Shown piece after piece: positions 8,460 through 16,573 of a stretch of DNA of 64,000 bases. The notes beneath the pieces were generated by a model, which saw only the letters and a program-made list of their open reading frames with translations, was not told the DNA's origin and made no database searches. Positions within the stretch are counted from its first letter, which is position 1. Each line of letters opens with the position of its first letter. The position numbers and the translations under genes were made by a program. Source of the stretch: Streptomyces lunaelactis (lineage in GTDB: Bacteria > Actinomycetota > Actinomycetes > Streptomycetales > Streptomycetaceae); assembly GCF_003054555.1 (NCBI RefSeq), contig NZ_CP026304.1:310001-374000 (forward strand). Reading direction: 5' to 3'.

Positions 8460-10307
8460 ATGCTCCTTGACCAGCTCGCCGCCTACGACCGGCAGCGCCC
8501 GGACGCGCCGCCGGCCTACTACCGGCACAAGCAGATCGTCTGGGCCATCACCCTGTTCCCGGACGGCGTCGTCTCGATCGACATGGTCCGCCCGCCCCGG
8601 GTGCCCCGGGGGGAGAAGCAGCCGACGGGCATCATCCGGCCGGTTCCCCACATGCACCGCACCAGCGCAGTCACGCCCTACCTGCTCGCGGACAGCGCGG
8701 AGTACGTCCTCGGCGTCCCCCGCCAGGATCCGACGACAGGCGAAGTCACCGAGAAGGACGCGGCCAAGGCAGCGACCTACCACGCCGCCTTCTCAGGCCT
8801 GGTGAGTGAGTGGGCGGCCGCAGTGCCCGACGACCCGGTGGCCTCCGCGGTCCTGGAATTCCTGCGCAAGAAATATCCGCTGCCGGACGACATCACCTCC
8901 GGGGACCTGGTCGCCCTCGTCCACAACGGACAGTGGGCGCATGAGCTGAATTCCGCCACCGCCTTCTGGGCCGACCGCGTACGCGCACTGAAAGGCCGCA
9001 AAGGCCGAACCGGGTGCTGCCTGGTGTGCGGACAGGAGCGCACACTCCTGGACGCCTTCCCCGACACCATCAAGAAGGGCAGCATCCCGCCGGGCAACGA
9101 CGTCAACGGCACCGCACTGGTCTCCGTCAACACCGCCGCGCAGGGCCGCGCCAGCATCACCAGCGGACTGGGCTCCACCCCGGTCTGCGAGCCGTGCGGC
9201 TCCTCGGCCGTCAATGCGCTCAACTCCCTGCTGTCCGACCCCGCCCACCGGCACAAGGGCCCCGACTTCGCCACCGTCTGGTGGACCCGGGAACCAGTCG
9301 CCACCGGACCGCTGGAACCGCTGGACAACCCCCAGCCGGAGACCGTCCTGCGCCTCATGGAAGCAGCCCACAGGCCAAAAGCCGGCAAGGCAGCCCTCAA
9401 GCACGCCGACACCAACCAGTTCCACGCCCTCACCCTGGGCATGAACGCCGGGCGGACCGTGGTCAGGGACTGGATCGACGTGCCGCTGAAGGACCTTGAA
9501 GTACGCCTGGGGCACTGGTTCGACGATCACCGCACCTTTGACGGCTGGAAGGGCGAGGACCGCTTCTACTCCGTCTGGCGCCTATCCCTGGCCGGGGCCC
9601 GCTGGGACAAACGCACCGACAAATACGTCGTCGCCACCATCCCCCACGGTCTGGAAGCCGCCCTCTACACCGCGGCCCTCCACGGCACTCCCCCGCCAGC
9701 CTGGATCCTGCCGCGGCTGCTGCAACGCATCCGGGCCGACCGCCACAGCGACCCCGCCCGCACCGCGCTACTGCGACTCGCCCTCACCCGCACCCACCAG
9801 TCCGAGGAATCCGCCATGCCCGGTCTCAACCGCGACAACACCAACCCCGGCTACGTCTGCGGACGCCTGTTCGCCGCACTCGAAGCCATCCAGTACACAG
9901 CCGGGCGCACCGCCGACCGCAAGGTCAACGCCACCATCCGCGACAAGTTCTTCGCGGTCATGATGACCAGCCCCGGCACAATCCTGCCGAACCTGCGCGC
10001 CGGCGCCAACAACCACCTCGGCCAGATCCGCCGCCGCAAGCCCACCATCGCGACCGCCCTCGAGCGCCGCCTCGGTGACCTGTTCGGCCTGCTCGACAAC
10101 GAGATCCCCACCGCCCTGACCCTGCCCCAGCAGGCCTCATTCGTCCTGGGCTACGAGCACCAGCGGGCCGACGACTTCGCCCAGGCCCGCATCTACGCCG
10201 AGGCCCAAGCAGTCGGCAAACGCCTCACGGACGACGAAGCCGCCACCCTCGCCCTCGCCAACGACACCGAGACCACCACCCAGGACACCGACGACACCGC
10301 CGCCTGA
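8460..10307 (+). CDS. cas8c: Cas8c (Csd1), large Cascade subunit
   Basis: 615 residues, normal for Csd1/Cas8c. The N-terminus MLLDQLAAYDRQRPDAPPAY is typical. Two zinc-knuckle-like pairs are visible: CCLVCGQ (about residue 186) and CEPCG (about 243). Cas8c recognises the PAM on target DNA and helps hold the Cascade complex. The C-terminus is Thr/Asp rich. I see no frameshift. The start follows the cas5c stop by 1 base and the stop lies 23 bases before cas7c, so cas5c, cas8c and cas7c form one operon. Confidence 0.95.
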   Translation: MLLDQLAAYDRQRPDAPPAYYRHKQIVWAITLFPDGVVSIDMVRPPRVPRGEKQPTGIIRPVPHMHRTSAVTPYLLADSAEYVLGVPRQDPTTGEVTEKDAAKAATYHAAFSGLVSEWAAAVPDDPVASAVLEFLRKKYPLPDDITSGDLVALVHNGQWAHELNSATAFWADRVRALKGRKGRTGCCLVCGQERTLLDAFPDTIKKGSIPPGNDVNGTALVSVNTAAQGRASITSGLGSTPVCEPCGSSAVNALNSLLSDPAHRHKGPDFATVWWTREPVATGPLEPLDNPQPETVLRLMEAAHRPKAGKAALKHADTNQFHALTLGMNAGRTVVRDWIDVPLKDLEVRLGHWFDDHRTFDGWKGEDRFYSVWRLSLAGARWDKRTDKYVVATIPHGLEAALYTAALHGTPPPAWILPRLLQRIRADRHSDPARTALLRLALTRTHQSEESAMPGLNRDNTNPGYVCGRLFAALEAIQYTAGRTADRKVNATIRDKFFAVMMTSPGTILPNLRAGANNHLGQIRRRKPTIATALERRLGDLFGLLDNEIPTALTLPQQASFVLGYEHQRADDFAQARIYAEAQAVGKRLTDDEAATLALANDTETTTQDTDDTAA

Positions 10308-10330
10308 CACCCACATCGCAGGAGCACACC

Positions 10331-11209
10331 ATGACCAACCCGCACCTCGACCCGACCAAGAAGCACGACTTCGCCTTCCTGTTCGACGTACGCGACGGAA
10401 ACCCCAACGGTGATCCCGACGCCGGCGGCATGCCCCGCACCGACAGCGTCACCGGACAAGGCCTCGTCACCGACGTCGCCCTCAAAAGGAAGATCCGCAA
10501 CACCGTCACCCTCCTCAAAGAAGGAACACCCGGCTACGAGATCTACGTGGAATCCGGAGTCGCCCTCAACGCCCAGCACGAACGCGCCTACCACGAAGGC
10601 GGAGCAGCCACCGAAACCGACGCCCGAACCTGGATGTGCTCCAACTTCTACGACGTACGCATGTTCGGCGCCGTCATGACCACCGGCAAAGAAGCCAAAA
10701 AGGGCGAGGGACGCAAGACCGCCGGCCGCGTCCAAGGCCCCATGCAGCTCACCTTCTCCCGCACCATCGACCCAGTCCTCGTACAAGAAATCGCCATCAC
10801 CCGAGTCACCCCGACAACCCAGGCCGACGTCGACAAGGGCAAGGCCACCGAAATGGGCAACAAGCACATCGTCCCCTACGGCCTCTACCTCGGCACCGGC
10901 CACTTCTCCGCACCCCTCGCCACCCGCACAGGCGTCACCGAAGCCGACCTCGAAACCTTCTGGCGCGCCTTCACCCTCATGTTCGAACACGACAGGGCCT
11001 CCGCCCGCGGCGAACTCACCCTGCGCGGCCTGTACGTCTTCACCCACGACGACGCCTACGGCAAAGCCCCCGCGCACCAGCTCCTCGACCGCATCCACAT
11101 CAAGGCAACCGGCACTTCAGCCGTCCGCACCTTCGACGAATACCAAGTCGACATCCCGGATGACAACGACCTCCCCGACGGCATCACCCTGACCAAGGTC
11201 ATCGGCTAG
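10331..11209 (+). CDS. cas7c: Cas7c (Csd2), Cascade backbone subunit
   Basis: 292 residues, full length. The start follows AGGAG with good spacing. The segments FLFDVRDGNPNGDPDAGG and MPRTDSVTGQGLVTDVALKR are the hallmark N-terminus of Csd2. The protein polymerises along the crRNA spacer to form the Cascade backbone. Downstream, the next genes in a canonical I-C locus would be cas4, cas1 and cas2. Here the CRISPR array begins 30 bases after the stop codon, so the adaptation module is absent from this locus. Confidence 0.96.
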   Translation: MTNPHLDPTKKHDFAFLFDVRDGNPNGDPDAGGMPRTDSVTGQGLVTDVALKRKIRNTVTLLKEGTPGYEIYVESGVALNAQHERAYHEGGAATETDARTWMCSNFYDVRMFGAVMTTGKEAKKGEGRKTAGRVQGPMQLTFSRTIDPVLVQEIAITRVTPTTQADVDKGKATEMGNKHIVPYGLYLGTGHFSAPLATRTGVTEADLETFWRAFTLMFEHDRASARGELTLRGLYVFTHDDAYGKAPAHQLLDRIHIKATGTSAVRTFDEYQVDIPDDNDLPDGITLTKVIG

Positions 11210-11239
11210 AAGATTCGCCGAATCCTCGGGGAGACATCA

Positions 11240-14200
11240 GTTGAAGTCGTCTGCCAGGACTGCCGAGAATCGCAGCGCCGTCATGCGCCCCGCAGGCGCC
11301 GCCGCCGCCCAAGTAGCGGTCGTCCTCCGTGACGACCGAGGATCGCAACCACGATGAAGACGGACCGATTGAGGTGTGGGAGGACGTGGCGGTCGCCCTG
11401 CGGGACGGCAGAGGATCGCAACGAACTGACCGCTGTCACGAGCGGTGGTGCCCAGGCTGCGGCGGTCGCCTTCCGGGCTACCGAGGATCGCAACCAGGGC
11501 TCATATGCGGTGCGCAACACGGGCTCGAAGTGGCGGTCACCCTCAGGGGCGACCGAGGGTCGCAATGCCAAAGGAGCCGCGTGGACGGTGGATCAGCTCT
11601 CGAAGTGGCGGTCGCCCTGTGGGGCGATCGAGGATCGCAACTGCCGCGAGTGCGCTACCTCCATCCTGCGGACGGCGAGTGGCAGTCGCCTTCCGGGGTG
11701 ACCGAGGACCGCAACGTGACGTGGCTGGACGAGCTGGCGAAGGCCGCGCCGATGTGGCGGTCGCCCTCCAGGGCGACCGAGGATCGCAACTGCATCATGG
11801 CGGTCGACCCGGACCTGGAAAGCGGCGTGGCGGTCGCCTTTCGAGGCGGCCGAGGATCGCAACGTCGGTATCGCCGGGGCCCTGCAGGCTCAGAAGACTG
11901 GTGTCGGTCGCCTTCCGCGGGCGACCGAGGATCGCAACCAGCTGGACCCGACGGTCATCATCACGGCCAACGGCAATGGCGGCCGCCCTCTCTCGCGGCC
12001 GAGGATCGCAACCTGCCGCTGGTCGTGGCAGAGTCGGTAGCGGTCGCCCTTCGGGGTGACCGAGGATCGCAACCAGATTCTCGACCGGCTGGTGACGGCC
12101 TCGGTCCTGGTGGTGGTCGTTCTCCGGGGAGGCCGAGGATCGCAACACCCCGGACGCCCCGGCACGCGATCGTCGACTCGATCGTGGCCGGGTCGCCTTT
12201 CGGGGCGACCGAGGATCGCGACACGACCCGTGGTCAACGTATGGCGGTCGCCCTGCGGGGCGACCGAGGATCGCAACCAAAACGACCAGACCACCCTTCG
12301 CTTCATCGAGCGGGCGGCGGTCACCCTCCGGGGCGATCGAGGATCGCAACATCGACACTCTGGTCTCCCATGTGATGGGCCGGGAGCGGCGGTCGCCTTC
12401 TGGGGTGTCCGAGGATCGCAACTTCAGGCGGCCTTCGGAGCCGATGGCCACGACGTGGTGGCGGTCGCCCTTCGGGGCCGCCGAAGATCGCAACCGCGTC
12501 GGGAGATCGACGACAACGGCGATTTGAAGGTGGCGGTCGTCTTCCGGGGCGATCGAGGATCGCAACGTCGGCAGCGACACCGGTATGAACCAGACCACCG
12601 AGGTGGCGGTCGCCCTTCGGGGCGACCGAGGATCGCAACCCCGACGTCTACGCTTACGAGCCGAAACGCCTGCGTGTGGCGGTTGCCTCTGGGGGGCGAC
12701 CGAGGATCGCAACACCGTGGTCATCGTGTGCGTGCCGGCGCTGCCGGTGTGGCGGTCGCCTTCGGGGGCGTTCGAGGATGGCAACGCCGCAGCCGTGACC
12801 TTCAGGTCTGTCGACTTGAAGTGGCGGTCGCCTCTCGGGGCGATCGAGAACCGCAACCCCGACGTCTAGGCTTGCAAGCCGAAACTCCTGCATGTGGCGG
12901 TCGTTCTCCGGGGGCGGCCGAGGATCGCAACCTCTGCGCCGACAACGCTGATCAACACGGCCTACGCATGGCAGCCGTCCTTCGGGGCGGCCGAGAATCG
13001 CAACGAAGAACAATTCGGCCAGTTCGAGCGGCGCATGTCCAGTGGCGGTCGTCTTCCGGGACGGCCGAGAATCGCAACCGCAAAATGGAGGGACGGCTGC
13101 TCATCCACCAGGAACTTGGCGGTTGTCCTCTGGGGTGACCGAGGATCGCAACCACTTCCGCACAGACCGGCTCTACGGTCGGCCCGTGGCGGTCGTCTTC
13201 TGGGGTGACCGAGGATCGCAACGGCGACATGGACGGGTTTGTTGCCAAGGTCTAGAAGTGGCGGTCCCCTTCCCGGACGACCGAGGGTCGCAACGGGTCC
13301 GTTTCGCCCCACCACATCGTGTAGTACGTGGCGATCGCCTTCCAGGGCGAAAAGGATCGCAACAGCTTCGCGACCCAGCGGAGGTGTTCGGGTTGATCAT
13401 GGCGGTCGCTGCGGGCCACTGAGGATCGCAACGAGATCGAAGAGTTCCTTAACCCTGGTACGTGAACGTGGCGGTTATCCTTCGGGGCGACCGAGGATCG
13501 CAACGCCGTCTCCCCGGCCTTCTGGGTCACACGGGCCAGCGCGGCGGTCGCCTTCCGGGGTGGCCGAGGATCGCAATTGGACACCGATAGCCGTAAGCGC
13601 AGCACCAGCGGTAGCCGTGGCGGTCGCGCTTCCGGGCGATCGAGAATCGCAACAGCGTGGACAGTGCCAGCAGCAGCACGGCCTTCGTGCCGTGGTGGTT
13701 CCCTCCCGGGGTGACCGAGGATCGCAACGTCGGTATCGCCGGGGCCCTGCAGGCTCAGAAGACTGGTGTCGGTCGCCTTCCGCGGGCAACCGAGGGTCGC
13801 AACTCGACCTGAAAGAAGCACTGCGCGCGGGAGCTGCGCGTGGCGGTCGCCTTCCGGGGCGACAGAGGATCGCAACCACCGCAGCTACCTGCATTGCGTC
13901 GAGATCGGCAAGTGGCGGTCGTCCTCCGGGACGGCCGAGGATCGCAACCACTGATTTCCCGGCCAGCCGCCTCCCAGCATCACATTTGGCGGTCGCCTTT
14001 CGGGGCGATCGAGGATCGCAACAGCAGCGCACGAGACCGCACGCAGCCACAAGTCAGGGGTGGCGGTCGCCTCTGGGGCGACCGAGGATCGCAATCGGCT
14101 CGCCGCACCGGGCGACACGGTGTGGACCGTGTGGTGGCGGTCGTCCTTCGGGGCGGCCGAGGATCGCAACCGCATCAAGCTCCCCGCCGTCAAGGTTGAC

Positions 14201-14243
14201 GATGCGCGTAGCGGTCGTCCTGCGGACGGCCGAGGGTCGCAAC
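11240..14243 (+). CRISPR. Type I-C CRISPR array, 42 degenerate repeats and 41 spacers
   Basis: Repeats are about 37 nt with consensus arms GGTCGCC and GGGCGACC around a short loop, followed by the handle AGGATCGCAAC. Repeat ends fall at a mean period of about 72 bases from 11276 to 14243. The first repeat (11240-11276, ending GAGAATCGCAGC) is weak but sits exactly 73 bases before the next. Almost every repeat differs, yet stems stay paired through G-U or double changes, for example GGTCGTC with GACGGCC at 13042. Most spacers are 33-38 nt; two are only 24 nt (12013-12036) and 18 nt (12223-12240). One spacer occurs twice and two others are near-copies. Transcription should run with the cas genes. 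Only 30 bp separates cas7c from the array, so no normal leader is present. Confidence 0.97.
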
Positions 14244-14441
14244 CTGCCGCAGGGCCCGGACACGCCAGGGTTACTGATGATCTCCGCGTGGTGTCGTCTG
14301 GCGGTCGGCAATGACCCCAGGTCAGAAGCCCAGCCGCCATGCGACATCACGGGCGGAATCTCAGAAGCCGTATTCATACCGGTCATCGAGCTTGGGGATC
14401 GAACAAGGGTCCTGATCGAATGATCTTGGGGTGGCTCATGC

Positions 14442-15443
14442 ATGAGGACAGGGCCTCGTGGCGATTCGGAAGGTGTTGAAGTCTCACCGATCGCCAGGAG
14501 GCCCTGCTTGTCGCAGTTGTATGCGGTTGAGGGCCCGGAGTTCAACTCGCCCGTCGTGTCGTGCGATTGCCTCGCGCACGCGTACGGGAACGCGGCGGAT
14601 CAGCCGGATCGGGTGCGGTGTTATCCGTCGGATATGACGGACGCGGAGTGGGCCGAGGTTCGGGTGCTGCTGCCGGTGCCGGCCTGGCTGGAGGGCCGGG
14701 GCGGGCGGCCGGAGGGCTACTGCCACCGGCAGATGCTCGACGCGGTGCGCTATGTCGTCGACAACGGCGTCAAGTGGCGCTCGGTTCCTGCCGACTTCCC
14801 GCCCTGGGACCGGGTTTACGCATTCTTCCGCCGCTGGCGCCACCAGGGCCTGGACGTGGAGTTCCACGACCGGCTGCGGGCCAGGGTTCGCGTCAGCGAG
14901 GGCCGGGCGGCCGAGCCGACGGCGGGGATCATCGACTCGCAGTCGGTGCGGGCGGCCAGTTCGGTGCCCGCTGCCTCACGCGGCTTTGACGGCGGGAAGA
15001 AGGTGCCGGGCCGCAAACGGCACGTCATCACGGACTGCCTCGGCCTGCTGCTGGTGGTCGCGGTGACCGCCGCGATCGTCGGCGACCGCGAAGCCGCCGT
15101 GCCGCTGCTGGAGCGGGTGCACATCGCGCACCGCTCGCTCCGTCTGATCTGGGCGGACGGCGGCTACACCGGCATGCTCGTCGACTGGGCGAGGGAGAAA
15201 CTCCACATCGTCCTGGAGATCGTCAAGCGGAGTGACGAGCCGCGCTTCGTGGTGCTGCCGAGGCGGTGGGTGGTCGAGAGGTCACTGAGCTGGCTGATGC
15301 GTTCGCGTCGGCTGGTCCGCGACTACGAGACGCTGCCCGCGACCAGCGAGTCCATGATCCTGTGGTCGATGGCCATGCTCATGAGCCGCCGCCTCGCCCG
15401 CCGCACCCATGCGACCACGACGGCGATGTCTTTGGCAGCCTGA
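14442..15443 (+). CDS. IS5-family DDE transposase
   Basis: Up to 333 residues. The conserved part begins at MTDAEWAEVRVLLPVPAW (ATG 14635). Upstream in-frame starts at 14508 (TTG) and 14442 (ATG) are possible; the last would begin before the 14449-14506 hairpin. The catalytic domain has GIIDSQSVRAASSVP, GKKVPGRKRHVITDCLG, LIWADGGYTG and the C-terminal VVERSLSWLMRSRRLVRDYE block, so DDE residues appear intact. Its insertion just after the array could explain the loss of downstream cas4-cas1-cas2, but no remnant of those genes is visible. Confidence 0.85.
   Translation: MRTGPRGDSEGVEVSPIARRPCLSQLYAVEGPEFNSPVVSCDCLAHAYGNAADQPDRVRCYPSDMTDAEWAEVRVLLPVPAWLEGRGGRPEGYCHRQMLDAVRYVVDNGVKWRSVPADFPPWDRVYAFFRRWRHQGLDVEFHDRLRARVRVSEGRAAEPTAGIIDSQSVRAASSVPAASRGFDGGKKVPGRKRHVITDCLGLLLVVAVTAAIVGDREAAVPLLERVHIAHRSLRLIWADGGYTGMLVDWAREKLHIVLEIVKRSDEPRFVVLPRRWVVERSLSWLMRSRRLVRDYETLPATSESMILWSMAMLMSRRLARRTHATTTAMSLAA
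14449..14506. repeat. Long hairpin at the start of the IS5-type transposase gene
   Basis: CAGGGCCTCGTGGCGATTCGG at 14449-14469 pairs with CCGATCGCCAGGAGGCCCTG at 14487-14506 with one mismatch and one bulge. It lies between the array end and the transposase and may be part of the element's left end or a shield against read-through. Confidence 0.6.
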
Positions 15444-15452
15444 ACCGCACCG

Positions 15453-16022
15453 TCATACCGTCAGGATGCTGAACTCCCCGGACTGGTGCCGGGCAATCCA
15501 CCCGCGCTCGGCCAGGCGTTTCGCACGCGAACGCACTCCCTCGATCTTCGCGGGCACCGCTTCCAGTCCCAGAGCCGCCGCGAGTTCCCTGGCCCGCACC
15601 TTGTCCCGGCCCGCCGCGGCCTCGGTCTCCAGCACCGAGATGACCCGCTGGTATTCCGGCGCGAGGACGGCCCTGGCCAGCTGCCCGCTCTGACGGGGAA
15701 CCGGTGATCCCGTCACCGCGGCGGCCACCACGGCCTCCTTCACCACGTCCACAGCCCGACCACCCGGCTCGGCCAGCACCTCCACCACCGCTTCACGGGC
15801 GATGACCAGCCGTTCGAGTACTCGCTCGGCCTCTTCGAGCACGGCCGCGATCCTTGCGGCTTCCTCCCGCGCCCGTTCGACCGCCTCCCGCGCGGCCGAC
15901 TCCTTCGCCTCCAGCAGACCCAGCACCGACGGCACCAGCCACCCCCACCGATCAAGAAGTAACCCGACGCCCCAACGCTCCCGCACCAACGCCGAGTTCA
16001 CTCCTGACCAGCGGAAACCCAA
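15453..16022 (-). CDS. Coiled-coil protein with C-terminal winged helix
   Basis: 189 residues. Residues about 40-75 are a charged coiled coil (LLEAKESAAREAVERAREEA...). The C-terminal ~70 residues look like a winged helix: LAPEYQRVISVLETEAAAG, then VRARELAAALGLEAVPAKIE and RSRAKRLAERGWIARHQSGE. It converges on the transposase gene with a 9-base gap. A gene with the same layout lies inside the IS at 53234-54884, so it may be an IS passenger gene. Function is unknown; a DNA-binding role is inferred only from the predicted fold. Confidence 0.7.
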   Translation of the reverse strand: MGFRWSGVNSALVRERWGVGLLLDRWGWLVPSVLGLLEAKESAAREAVERAREEAARIAAVLEEAERVLERLVIAREAVVEVLAEPGGRAVDVVKEAVVAAAVTGSPVPRQSGQLARAVLAPEYQRVISVLETEAAAGRDKVRARELAAALGLEAVPAKIEGVRSRAKRLAERGWIARHQSGEFSILTV

Positions 16023-16182
16023 CGGTCATGACCGGAAAGACAACGACTCCTGAGCGCGTAGCCGCTGACGCGAGGGCAGGGCCCCGGAGTTTCGCGAGGA
16101 GAACCGGGGGCCTGTGCCGTGTTCCCACGGCGGCCTGAGCCTGGAACGCTTGAACCACGGGGACCACGAGGGGAGTTCCGCT

Positions 16183-16569
16183 GTGGCGCGAACAGGTCGG
16201 TGGGCAGTGGCTGTGATGGCACCGGTCGTGGCCTTCGGAGTCGGTCTGTGGCTGGCCGGATCGGTGTTCTCCGGCTGGCTGCCGCGTGCGGAGGCTGAAC
16301 GCTGGGCGGTCGCCGCCGCGTTCGCGACGGTCGCCGCAGGTGCGGTCGGCGCGCCGCTCGGCTGGTGGGCCGGGCGCGAGACGCGGGGCGGCGGCCGGGT
16401 GGTGGTCCAGCGGGCGACGGCGACGGAGGCCTCACGGACCACACAGATCGGCGGCAGCCGAGGTGGCACGGCCTCCGCGCCCTCTGGTGATGTGGAGCAG
16501 CAGGCCGAATCGTCGGGCACTGCACGCATTACGCAGATCGGCGGCGATCAGCAGACCGGCGGGCGGTAG
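16183..16569 (+). CDS. Small membrane protein preceding the NB-ARC gene
   Basis: 128 residues from GTG 16183, with GAGGGGAG just upstream; an ATG at 16114 lacks such a site. Two hydrophobic helices (VMAPVVAFGVGLWLAGSVF and FATVAAGAVGAPLGWWAG) precede a polar tail containing the motif TQIGG twice (RTTQIGG, RITQIGG). The gene ends 4 bases before the ATG of the NB-ARC/TPR gene, so the two form an operon and the protein may be a membrane partner of that STAND ATPase. No function is known to me. Confidence 0.65.
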   Translation: MARTGRWAVAVMAPVVAFGVGLWLAGSVFSGWLPRAEAERWAVAAAFATVAAGAVGAPLGWWAGRETRGGGRVVVQRATATEASRTTQIGGSRGGTASAPSGDVEQQAESSGTARITQIGGDQQTGGR

Positions 16570-16573
16570 CGGG

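Noticed and set aside
14288..14325. A 43rd repeat at the distal end of the array
   Set aside because: GTGGTGTCGTCTGGCGGTCGG resembles a repeat start, but the second arm and handle are missing; it may be a truncated terminal repeat, yet it cannot be distinguished from chance.
11329..14423. Long open frames across the CRISPR array on both strands
   Set aside because: They arise because repeats of about 73-base period lack stop codons in several frames; the translations are repeats of WRSPSGATEDRNQ-like units broken by random spacers.
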